Shown here: piece after piece, positions 24,131-34,110 of the stretch
Numbering within the stretch: position 1 is the first letter of the stretch
Layout of the letters: each line of letters opens with the position of its first letter
Origin: Conoideocrella luteorostrata
Taxonomy: Eukaryota > Ascomycota > Sordariomycetes > Hypocreales > Clavicipitaceae
Reading direction: 5' to 3'
DNA: 64,000 bases
NCBI GenBank assembly: GCA_032433595.1
Contig: JASWJB010000174.1
Location: 26,480-90,479, forward strand
Notes under the pieces: model-generated
What the model saw: the letters and a program-made list of their open reading frames with translations, nothing else
The model's database searches: none
What the model was told of the DNA's origin: nothing
Position numbers and translations under genes: made by a program

Positions 24131-25440
24131 ATGGCAACCAACGCAGACAACTTGTCTTCGAGACAAAAGCAACCACAATATCCAAACCCAATTCACCCTA
24201 TGTTTATGGATCGCCTCGACTCAGACTTCGTAGAGTATTACAACCAGTATATTGCAATCAAGCCCGCCACCCACGGGGTCACCATCCAAGACATTCGCGC
24301 TGCCCCAAAGAAATACGCGTCTCCGTGGTACCGCGATTTTACCTACGAGCCGTTTGTCAACGATATTCAGATTACGTCTGACGACGGCCACAAATTCACC
24401 GCCAGGATTTATGCTCCCGATTCACGGACGTCACGGTTTGGATCTGGCCCATACCCTGTGCATATTAACTTCCACGGTACGTTTCGAAATCATCGCAGAA
24501 ACGCGCAAGTGAGGATACATACTAATGGTCAGTAGGCGGTGGCTATGCGCTGGGTGACTTGACGGGTGATGCGGAGCTCTGTATGCTGGTGCGAAACAGA
24601 GTTGGTATTACCGTCATTGATGTGGACTATCGCTTGACTCCAGGTACGTTCACGGAAGCGATCTCACGTTGTGAAAAAGTATGCTGACGTGAGAGACCAG
24701 AGCACACTTTTCTTCGAGGCCATGACGATTGCTGGGCCGCTATCCGCTGGGTATGGTGACAACTCCGACTGGAGAGTCGTACACACACGCAACGTGAGCT
24801 GACTATCGACAGGTGCATGCCCAAGCAGCAGAACTGAATGTTTGCAAAAATTCAATCTCCATAGGAGGCATTTCAGCAGGTGGCCATATCAGCGCTGTAA
24901 GTCAGCAGCTCGCGCGAGATGCAAAGCTTGACCTGAAACTAGGTATGGGCATTTTCCAAAACTTGGCCTCCCAAGCCTCTGACTAACGTGACTGCCCTCG
25001 AACAAGCCATCCTGGCAGTTCCCGCTACAACCTCCCACCTCGGCTTAGAAAAAGCCTCTGATTCGCCTTTCCCATCCTTCACGGAGAATGAAGTCGCTCC
25101 ATGCCTGGACTGGGCCCGTATGAAGTTCTTCATGGATCATGCGCAACCAACCAGCGAAGCAGCGAGGGCCGAGCTCGAGAAACGTCCGCAGTTTTTCAGC
25201 TCCCCCATCGATGGTGATGTTCGCGGTGTTTGCGACACATTCATCGCCACGGCTGAGCGAGACCCTTTGCGAGATGAGGGCGAAGCGTATGGACAGAAGC
25301 TGATCCAGGCGGGTGTGAGGGTCGCCATGAGGCGATACACGGGCGTGCCTCACCCATTTATGCATATGCTGGTTGTGAAGAAGGCGCAGATGTACATGGA
25401 TGATGTTTGTAGCGAGTTGCGAAGAGCACACAATGCTTAG
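24131..25440 (+). CDS. Alpha/beta hydrolase fold-3 (HSL-type esterase/lipase)
   Basis: Five exons, 24131-24476, 24536-24643, 24701-24750, 24813-24942 and 25007-25440, give 355 residues in consistent phase. The oxyanion-hole motif HGGGYALG (from His115) is created by splicing of intron 1. The nucleophile is Ser189 in GISAGG; Asp297 (ERDPLRDEG) and His327 (GVPHPF) complete the triad expected for the hormone-sensitive-lipase family. There is no signal peptide, so it is probably cytosolic. It should hydrolyse short acyl esters or a lactone; the substrate is unknown. The ATG follows a clean 5' leader. It sits between the regulator and the convergent D-amino-acid oxidase and is probably part of the same functional block. 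Confidence 0.92.
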
Positions 25441-25572
25441 ACGCCGAAATGGGCGTGCAATCTACATATGAAACACAATTAGTACCATTTCCAACCCCAA
25501 ATCTCTGCTACACGGTCACAAGGAAAGTATCATTATTCGGTTATCTTAACCCCTCCCAAATTTCTTCAACAC

Positions 25573-26918
25573 TCATAACTTCGAAGTAGCATTGGACAGC
25601 CTCGTCAGCAAAGGCTGTGCCAACGCTACAATGTCATTTGCCACGCCCCAACTGATCTCGTACCCACGACCGCCAGCACCATATGCGTGAATCACAGAAC
25701 AGCGTGCCTGGCCGCCCGGACGCTGGGGAATAATCTTGTCTTCGGTCTCCAGCCTCATGCCGCCGTGCCGTGTTGGTCGTCTACCGACGACATCTGCTAT
25801 AACCGTAACATCACCCACGGCCTTGGTCTGACCTGCAGTGCCACCTCCATCTCTGCGAGCAAGAGGCTCTAATCTTAGCCCATTCGCTAGCAACTTGTCG
25901 CGCGTAGCTGGGCACGGTGTGGATCGCCAATCTCCGGGCTCTTTGGTGCCACCGACGATGGTCCCCCCTTTGAGGAATCGCGGGATCAGAAAGCTCCAGG
26001 TTCCATCACGGTGCTGCCTCGTAACTGTCTTGGTCACATCCAGATCCGTCACGACGGTTTGTCCTATACACATGCAATATCTGTTAGTTTTGCTCTGCAG
26101 CTTCCCGCCAGAAAAAAAAACCCCCCCAGCACTTCGCAGCTGGAAAGAAGGGAAGAGGCGCCTAACCTCTAGTAGGGAAACATTTCGAATCTCCTCCAAT
26201 CCCCGTCCCGCTCGCATTTATCACAAATGCCACGTTTTCCGCGAGACTAAAAGCCTCCCACTCGCTCTTGAGATCCATCTTAAGCGTCTTGCCGCCGCCA
26301 AGCAGGAACCTACGCAATAGCGCCTCGCAGTACACGGGTGTGTTGATGCAGAATGTGTCGTATTCGTAGCCCAGCGCAACCCCAGCCGGCAGCTCCGACG
26401 CCTGGAGCTTCCTGTATCCTGACAGCCCGGTTTCCTGCTCGAAGCTACTTGCATCCTGCTGGCTGTACCCCTGGTCCGGGGCCTCGAGGTACTCCACGCC
26501 TGTAGTTCTGGTTATCCCGGAGGACGGCTCTGCCGACGCTTGGCGATCAAATTCCGCGACTGTGTGTTTCAACCATGCTGCCTCTCGTTGCAGCTGTGGT
26601 GTGGTAGCTGGGATGGGCCGTACATGCGCTCCTGCCCACATGGACGCATAGTCTGGCGAGTGCTGCAGAGGAGCGCCGGGGATGGCGGCCGGCCATTCCT
26701 TGGCGACGAGCAGGATCTGCGGCGTGCTGGGCTTTGATGGGCCATGATATTGTTTTAGGTTTTCCTGCAGCTTGATGGCGGTGGAAAGGCCGATTACACC
26801 GGCGCTGGTTGTGTTGTATAAAATTAGCTTTCTTGATGTTGCTTTGGTGTACGTTGTGATGTGTGCGTATGTGGTTGCTAGCGTACCCTATGATGACTAT
26901 GGTGGTGTTGCGAGACAT
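25573..26918 (-). CDS. D-amino-acid oxidase (FAD-dependent, peroxisomal)
   Basis: Exons 26918-26887, 26804-26167 and 26063-25573 give 386 residues. The first exon is only 32 nt and encodes MSRNTTIVII; splicing completes the FAD-binding GAGVIGL (from residue 11). The C-terminal DAO signature HAYGAGGRGYEISWGVA fits the PROSITE pattern exactly, and CFPTRGQTVVTD marks the strand before the substrate loop. The enzyme oxidatively deaminates D-amino acids to 2-oxo acids, ammonia and hydrogen peroxide. The last three residues are SKL, a canonical PTS1 signal, so import into peroxisomes is expected. The gene is convergent with the esterase and downstream, on the same strand, of the MFS carrier. An in-frame upstream ATG at 26957 is less likely because of the normal flavoprotein N terminus at 26918. 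Confidence 0.93.
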
Positions 26919-27371
26919 CTCTTGAGTTCTAGTGCTGACTGAGCGGCATATCACCAAAGAATTTGAGAGCCGTATGAGATGTAAACGTGAAGTGGACGAG
27001 GAACAGGAAATCTTTAGGAGATTAGTTGATCTTGTTTAGGCGTTCGGTTCTTAAGTGAGGCTGTTGAGGTTGCATAAAGTTCCGAAGTCGGCCCCACTAC
27101 TTTGACTGCAGCTCGGATATCCCGAGTTGCCCTTCATTCTCGATGCTAGGCATCATTTATATTTACAGAACACATTCGAGTTTGCATAGAAATTTTGGGA
27201 AAAGAAAAAAAAAAAAAGGTCCGAGTGGACAAAAGGTCTGCATTCGCGAGTGCGTCATACGATTTGACCAAAAATAGGTTAATACATTACTAACCCACTA
27301 CAAGATCTCCCGGAACAAGATTCGTCAACCATTTCACTCATTAACTTGGCCTTTGCACTCAATTCACGCCT
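26919..27371. promoter_or_regulatory. Promoter region of the D-amino-acid oxidase gene
   Basis: 453 bp between the MFS stop codon and the oxidase start. It contains an A-rich tract at about 27198-27218 and no supported gene. Confidence 0.45.
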
Positions 27372-29148
27372 TCAAGGCTTCCACTTAAACCCAGGGTGTT
27401 TCCAATCCAAATCCTCAATTTCCTTTTGCGTCAAGCCCTGCAGCTCGCCATCCACATCCCTCCCGCTACGCCTGTTGTTATCCCACACCATCCAGAAATG
27501 CGTCAAGACGCCGACAATAAAGATCATGCTTGCGGCGGCCAGGTTCACGCCGTTCCCGATGTGGTAATCCGGCGCGTCCCATGGCAAGAAGATCCAGCTG
27601 CTGATTAGGCCGCCCGTGTTGCCCATCATGACGGTGAAGCCGATCGCCGCACTGCGGGCCGTGTCGCTGACAACATTGGCCGAGACCTGCGCGTTGCACA
27701 TGGCGCCGTTGGTAAAGGTCGACATGGCGATGAGGAATGTCGCGGCGTAGCGGACGGATGAGGATCCCGACCCGAGGAACATGCAGTATCCGACCATGAC
27801 GAGGGGCGCCGAGAGAATGATGAAGATCTGTCGCTTGTCCATCCGCCAGCTCATGAGGGGGAACGGGATCATGAAGACGGCCCCGAGGAGGTAGGGCGGC
27901 GCGGTGAGAAGCTGCTGCCGGATGATGGACTCGTTTTTGTAGATGGACTTGACGATGGTGGGGAGGAAGAAGGCGAAGCTCTGGACGGTGATGTTGTTGA
28001 GCAGGAAGATGAAGGACGTGCTCAGCGTGATTGGGCTGAATATGCCTCGCACGAGCTTCTTGGTGTCGATCTTGTCCAGGACCGCCATCTGGCCGACACG
28101 TTCGGACTTGACACGAGCCACAGCCAGCTCCTTTTCGGCTTCTGACAGCCACCAAGCAGTCTCGGGTCGATCAGTAAGTGTCAGCAGAGCAATCACGCCC
28201 AGGCCGATTGTGATGATGCCTTCAATCGCGAAAATCATGCGCCACCTGTGCAGGCCGGCGAAACTGTCGAGCTTCAAGATGGCAGAGGCAAGCAGGCCGC
28301 CAAAGGCCCCCGCAAGCGGCGCCGTGATAATGTACAGCGCGAGCCGGAACGCGAGCTCAGATCGGCGGTACCATCTGGAGAGATAGTACGCGCAGCCTGG
28401 CAACATGCCGGCCTCGAACACGCCCAGCAGGAACCTGACGCCCGCCATCTGGGCGTAGTTGTGGACGTAGGCCGTGACGAGGGACGTGATTCCGAATAAG
28501 ATGGCTGCTAGTGGGAGAAACCATCCTGGCCCCATGTACTTGCAGAGTAGATTAGAGGGAATCTCGAATATCACGTATGAGACGTAGAAAATAGATATGA
28601 TTTCGTTGTAGTTGTACCCAGTAAAGTTGAGATCGGCTTCCAGGCCGGCGATGCGGGCATTGCCTGTTGAAGTGTATCAGCTTTAATGGCTGCAGTGTTT
28701 TTTTTTTTTCTTCTGTTTAACACACGGGGGTAGAAAATTTAAACCGCTCGGATCAGTTCACTACAAGAACATACGCACCCAAATTAGTCCGATCAATGAA
28801 GCAGAATAGGTACAGAATTGCTACTGTAGGCACGACATAGAAGTCGATCTTAAGTCTCAGCCTGCTTTCGGCGGCGCGGTCAAAGTGAACCAGAGGCTCG
28901 CCATATCTAGTCACAATGTCAGACCAGCACATCAAAGGGTTGATCAGTGAAGAAATGCCTGCGAGACCGGTCTCTACAAGGCAGTCTACCGTGCCCCATT
29001 ACCTATTAGTTACAGCCTGTCCACGCTCAGCCGCCTGGTCCGGCTTCTCCGGGACATCAAGTCGGTCGCTCCTTGTGCCCTGGCTGCCGTCTCCCAAATT
29101 CTTTGACTCCATTTGAACCACGCCGTGCCCGTCCTTCTCATTCGACAT
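27372..29148 (-). CDS. MFS transporter, allantoate permease / anion:cation symporter family
   Basis: Exons 29148-29003, 28906-28779 and 28663-27372 give 521 residues, normal for the Dal5/Tna1 type. Landmarks: FIDRTNLGNARIAGLE after helix 1, GVRFLLGVFEAGMLPG in helices 4-5, YYLSRWYRRSELAFR in the next loop and TARSAAIGFTVMMGNTGG near helix 11. About 12 hydrophobic helices are visible, with a cytosolic N terminus of about 60 residues and a C terminus ending HPGFKWKP, as is common in this family. Members import small organic anions such as allantoate, nicotinate, pantothenate, biotin precursors or dipeptides. I chose ATG 29148 (MSNEKDG); a second Met follows 12 codons later. Next to a D-amino-acid oxidase, uptake of a nitrogenous substrate is plausible but unproven. 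Confidence 0.92.
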
Positions 29149-31390
29149 GCTGCCGGAAAGAGTGTATCGTTGATAACAGCAACGAGAGGGCCGAGCCAAC
29201 TGGGCCGAGAGACGTGCCCAAGGACAGGAGACGAAAAGGGAAAAATGCAACAAGGCCCTAAAGCAGCAAGATGAAATGCTTTAGTGTGTTGGTGGCAAAG
29301 GTCAACGATATAAGATGCGCAACTGCAATGATAAGGGAGGGTGAACACAAGGATATATATATGAATGCCGGCCCGGCTCCCTCGCTAGTACCTGCTTCCG
29401 TTTTATAGCAGGGGGACGGAGTGCTGGCTGACGGCTAGTTATCAGGATGCAGCAGCACGACAGCGCATGCCGCGAGAGCTGATATGGGAGAGTGGGATTT
29501 TAACAGTGGGGAGGCCAGGTAGCGGCAGCAGCAACCTGGGCAGAAACGCAAGCGGGCTGCCCTACCGTTGAAAACCATCCGGTCTGGCGCATTGGATGCG
29601 ACCACGCGCGTCTCAAAGCCCCCAAATCATAAGGCGATTAAATCCAGGGGCGTGCAGAAGAACTTGGCGCTACCAATGCTCTTTGAGATGGACGCCGTCG
29701 CCAAACAGGCCTAGAAGCCTATAAAGTGCGAGCTAAACTGGTACCACGCGGGGAATTAGCGTCTCCGCTGAATTAACTGCCATTCTAAGGAGTTGACAGG
29801 CCAGTTGACGTTTGACCCAGACAGACGAACAATGCGGGGAGGGGGGCCCAACGGCCACACTTCTACGCGATATTGAGTCTCATCGGGACCCGAAGCTGGC
29901 TTCCGATGGCTGTTCGCTTCTCCATCTGCAGAGGTGGCGTGTTTATCATCCCAGCAATGCTCTGTATGTAGAGTGGCAATGGGATAAGCCGATAATGTTT
30001 GGCAGTGGCTAAAGCATTCGGGAGACGCTGAATGGCTGGTTATGCGAGACTACCGAAAGACCAAGCTCTACGGAGTACGGAGTACAGAGTGGTGAACAGG
30101 TATCCAGGTACGTTGAGCCGGCGAATTTTGGATTAGTCTACATGTTACTATAGAACTCATCTGGAAACGTTGCAGATTACACTTTGTGTTCACCGTGTCA
30201 CCAGGAAATATAAGACTTCGCTCAGCGCGTCTTGTCCAAGTGGACGTTGCCGCATTGCTCTCTACGCTGGTTCTTTTGACTGTGGAGCCATGACTGTAGA
30301 TTGGTTGGCATGCAGACACGACAGACAGCATGCAACCCTGATTACAGAAACACGCCGAGCGGGATTCCGGGTTAGTCCCACGCTGCAACCCATTAGTTAG
30401 TGAGTGAGGTACTCCGTATTCTTGCCGTGTATGTATCATACCACACGGCGTGCGCGGAAATACATACACTAATTCAGCCAGCCGGATCCTGTCAGCTCGC
30501 TCAGCGGTCGAAATGTGCCGGGAGCTGACGCCTCCCAGCAGGTAAATCGGAAGCCCGTCGGTATTTTGACTCGGGAGATGCGGTTCCCCAGGTTTTTTTT
30601 CGCCTTGACATCCTGGCACCCCATTCACCATAATCCAGTGACTATGGGTCTTGCTGCGGGGATCTTCTTGTCCCACGTCATCTCCGGTGGATGTATAACG
30701 GAGCAGTTGCAGAGAAATATGCAGATTGATTTGGAGACGTCACTCCTCAAATTTTGTTCTTTGCAACGATCACCAGATCTCCCGAGGCATCTCACCACTA
30801 TACCCATCAGCCGGCTCAGCACAAACTTAGCTTGGAGCAGCATAGGCTTAACTTGTAGCAATAAAAAATAAGAAACGGGGATATAATTTTGTGTGCTTGA
30901 GTTTCGTGTCGTTGCTCATAGATAGGTATTGCGTATGAATGGGTGCCTCGGCCAAGGTACAGCCAAACTGTGCATGCGTGGGTATAAGTAGATTTGCCTC
31001 GCCCGCCTTCCACATACGACCACAGCCGCCAGCAGACATCAGGATCCCGTCAAGCCCTTCCACGAAGTGTAAAGGCCTCACAAAGTGGAGGTGTGGGCTT
31101 CTACAAACGGAGGCTGTGGCCTTCGTTTTTGGCGGTCAACCAACCTAGATCTGGTGTGGGAGGGTTACGGTGGCCGCCTTTTATGAAGTGCCTGAAGTGC
31201 AGTTTCACAAAGGCTAGAAATCGCTGGTGTGATTGGTTATGACTGTGCCTAGCCGCAGCTGAGTGGCCACGAAAGTACATGATCTTTCAGCTCCCACCTA
31301 CTATTCTCCCTGTCATTACCTCTCAACACAACTTCACAGCATAAAACAGGCCATCCGCCAAGCGACCCCCATTTCAATTGTGTGTCCCTC
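29149..31390. other. Intergenic region, 2.2 kb
   Basis: No gene is supported. It contains the tandem palindrome at 30069-30085 and another copy at 30410-30418. A long open frame on the minus strand at 30068-30676 runs through the palindrome and shows no domain, so it is treated as chance. Confidence 0.5.
30069..30085. repeat. Tandem double copy of the palindrome
   Basis: TACGGAG repeated twice and closed by TAC, 17 bp. Confidence 0.85.
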
Positions 31391-31738
31391 ATGGCAGATC
31401 TACGAAAGTCTGAGCGAAAACGCTCTGAGGAGCCATCCTGGACCAGCCAAACATCCAAAAGGCTGAAGCGTGCCGATGATGCCGCCCAAGATAGCCCTCC
31501 ACCGCAGAGGATTAAGTCCACTGCGGTGCGCGAGATCTCTAACTTTCTACCAGCTTTTGGGGATGGTCTTTCAAAGGTTTGGCCTACGCCTCGTGCTTTA
31601 CAGGAGCTTGATCGACGAAATAAGGCAAAACTTGCTACGCGATCGTCGGCTGGTGGTGGTGCGATTCTGACGGATCTTGCACGATTCGTTAGGCGTGGCG
31701 GTCCAGACCTTCGCCATCTGAGAGCACTGGGTTTGTAA
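31391..31738 (+). CDS. Small fungal protein of unknown function (115 aa)
   Basis: Single-exon open frame starting MADLRKSERKRSEE, strongly basic at the N terminus with a possible nuclear signal (SKRLKRADD). The C-terminal half reads LQELDRRN and then FVRRGGPDLRHLR before the stop. This resembles the N-terminal segment of a larger, widespread family of uncharacterised fungal proteins that carry a FARHGGPDLSDLR-like motif. If so, the gene is a C-terminally truncated relative or relic, because those proteins continue for hundreds of residues. That comparison is from memory and needs an alignment. A signal peptide and membrane segments are absent. Confidence 0.5.
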   Translation: MADLRKSERKRSEEPSWTSQTSKRLKRADDAAQDSPPPQRIKSTAVREISNFLPAFGDGLSKVWPTPRALQELDRRNKAKLATRSSAGGGAILTDLARFVRRGGPDLRHLRALGL

Positions 31739-31997
31739 CGATTCATCAGTCGCTAGTATTTACTGACGCCTGCTTAGTATACCGAACCAAAGCTCGCTGC
31801 AAAAATGAGCTCCCATCGTTCGTTAGCATACTCTAGAATGTGCATTAACGTTACAAAAGTTAAACCAGCAATCGCCATCACTTCATATATGTGCAGACAG
31901 CTGGGCAAATTTGAATGCGAGTAGTAAATATCAACGTTGAGGGCCAGATTGAACAAGAATATATCCCATCCAAATAGCAATAAGTCTACTATACAAG

Positions 31998-32636
31998 TTA
32001 CGGCCAATCTAGAGCGCCATCTGTGTCTGGCCGACGCACACGAAAGCTGGCCGTTTGAACCGCCTGAACCGCCACAACATCTCTTGACATTGCACTTTCG
32101 TGCCGCTCAGAAAGTGGTTTCCGCAGAAGTTCTTCCTTACTGCCTCGAAACCATGGCTTGATACACAACCCTTCGTCAAGCCCAACTTCATACGTCGTCC
32201 CATCGTGCAGTCCGCGTGTGTGGAACCATTTCCAGACTACTGGCCTTTTGGACTCAATCTCCCCATTTGCTTCATTTGGGGCATCATCCGCAAATACAAG
32301 CGCTTCGCCACGGGTAAACATTTCTTCCGTAGTGTGTTTTTGTTTAGGATAAAGGGTCAAGAAGATTTCCTCGTTTTCCGGACAAAGAATAATCGGGCTG
32401 TTGTCATGACATACATTAATGGTATTGCGCTTAGCGAATTCCCCTGTGTGAATGTCACGGAAAGTCAAGCCTCCTTGCCTAAACATTGTTCCATCAGTGA
32501 GTTTCGACGCTGTGATCGGGAAGGTGATGGGCGAGTCATGATGAAGAAGAACGTGAAGAGTGATTATGAATGGCTCGGTAGAGCTCAAGTCAAACACGTT
32601 TGCCGAGGTCGAAAGCTGAACTTTGACAGAAGGCAT
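31998..32636 (-). CDS. Fungus-specific protein of unknown function (212 aa)
   Basis: Single exon, starting MPSVKVQLSTSANVF. The first 110 residues are rich in alternating hydrophobic/polar beta-like segments (FIITLHVLLHHDSPITF, then RDIHTGEFAKRNTINV), which suggests a beta-sandwich. A charged, tryptophan-containing block (VVWKWFHTRGLHDG) follows, and then a basic tail. There is no signal peptide or transmembrane helix. I do not recognise a named family. The coding quality is good: there is no internal stop in a 640-bp frame and the neighbouring frames do not look coding. Confidence 0.6.
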   Translation of the reverse strand: MPSVKVQLSTSANVFDLSSTEPFIITLHVLLHHDSPITFPITASKLTDGTMFRQGGLTFRDIHTGEFAKRNTINVCHDNSPIILCPENEEIFLTLYPKQKHTTEEMFTRGEALVFADDAPNEANGEIESKRPVVWKWFHTRGLHDGTTYEVGLDEGLCIKPWFRGSKEELLRKPLSERHESAMSRDVVAVQAVQTASFRVRRPDTDGALDWP

Positions 32637-33597
32637 CTTGAGGCTAAATGGCTAAATGGTTTGGAAAAGACGGCGTCCGAGTCTACATCGTAGTATGCAG
32701 TGCTATAGGATTTGTAGCCCAAGCGAACGCAGTTCTAACAACAAAGGGAAGAAAAACAATATCTTAAAATTTGTCCGCGTCATATGGGTCGGCTTTAATC
32801 TGCCGATTCGATCACGGGTTAGCGTTGCCTACTGCTCACTAGGCATCACTGATAGCAAGCGTTACGTATGAGAGGCGCAGAGCAACTTCAATAATCGACC
32901 AGAGCCCGGCTGGTGCGCCACGATAGCCTACAGGGCTACTATAAACGCTAAAGAAAGGATGGATACGTCATTTCTCGTCCTGACTGAAACGGATGGCTAC
33001 TATGCCAGCGTTGTATGTGTTGGTAATTGTTGAGTGCTTGGAATATGTTGGTAGTAGACCTTAGCCTTAGCTAAATATATCTAAGGCCTGTTGGTCATCG
33101 TGCATGAAAATTGATACAACGCGGTTCGAATGGTTCAATAAAACCTGTATTGTGCTTTTGGACATGGTCAGGAGTGTTTAAGTTACCATTGATATTGCGT
33201 AGCGTTGGAGGGTGGTAATGTTTGTTGGGTCGGCATTTTCATGCTTAATGATATTAGAGCCAACACAACAACACCTTGGGTTGCAACAGACCAATGCAGT
33301 TGAACGAGCTGATCAGCATCAATACGTCATGAACTTAGATTTCAAGAAAGGTTAGACCAAGATATACTGTCCGCAAGCTTGATAGTATCAAAATCATGTG
33401 TGAACAGGGGGTTGCTGGATGCTCAGTGCATGTTTTCATTCGTGTCCTCTACGGGTGTCTTCTCACCGAGAAGAAAAAAATCTGTCATGCGCATATAAGA
33501 CTCCTCTAATCCGCCTTCCTTCTAAGTGGTTCTTCAAGATTCAACTTACTTCAATTTCTTCGTTTCAATTATCATTTGACCGAAGCTAACAGCCATT
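32637..33597. other. Intergenic region with a core-promoter-like segment at its right end
   Basis: About 960 bp with no gene. Near 33494 a TATAAG box is followed by a CT-rich leader up to the ATG at 33598, resembling the promoter of a small secreted-protein gene. Confidence 0.4.
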
Positions 33598-33690
33598 ATG
33601 CATTTCATCCGATTTTTGACCACTTTGGGCCTAGTTTCAACTTGCAAAGCTATCCCTACGTCCAATCCAATCGATTCTCGAGACTTTTGA
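33598..33690 (+). CDS. Possible short secreted peptide, or first exon of a decayed secreted-protein gene
   Basis: A 30-codon frame beginning MHFIRFLTTLGLVSTCKA has a textbook signal peptide, with cleavage expected after the Ala of CKA, and then a short polar stretch before TGA at 33688-33690. A TATAAG box lies about 100 bp upstream. A GT donor directly after the stop and a CTCAG acceptor near 33760 suggest that a longer gene once continued here, but the stop comes before the donor. It could be a tiny peptide, a nonsense-mutated small secreted protein, or chance. Confidence is low. Confidence 0.25.
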   Translation: MHFIRFLTTLGLVSTCKAIPTSNPIDSRDF

Positions 33691-34110
33691 GTATATCTGC
33701 TACTCTTGCCCCAAAGCTTTTCTTTTTCACCTTCCCATTTCTCTTTATTATTCGGCTCAGACATGCCATGTAATGGTGTTGGAATCCCGCCAAGCACAAT
33801 GAGAACCACGGAGCGAGTCCCGTGGTCACGTTTTGGCCACCCTATTTATACGACGATATTAGGCTTCGTATCTTGACTTGTTTTCTCCCTCCTAGATATA
33901 CAGAGATTATACAATATATTGCATTTTGACCGAAATTGGTATCGATACCGTAATTGCACAACAGCCGAGCCGGGCTAGCAATCAGCACTAATTTCGTTAA
34001 AAAAAAAACCTCAACCGCCCGCAACCATCGCCAAACGCTATGATTTCGTTCATCGCGAGCACGTCAGTTGTTTATACTCTACCCGAATTTTCTTATATGC
34101 GGTGTACTCC
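33691..34110. other. Intergenic region
   Basis: 420 bp. It may include decayed downstream sequence of the secreted-peptide candidate (open frame 33760-33871); otherwise nothing is supported. Confidence 0.35.

Noticed and set aside
30068..30676. 202-codon open frame on the minus strand
   Set aside because: No domain or coding-like composition, it ends inside a palindrome repeat, and it has no neighbouring splice structure; treated as a chance frame.
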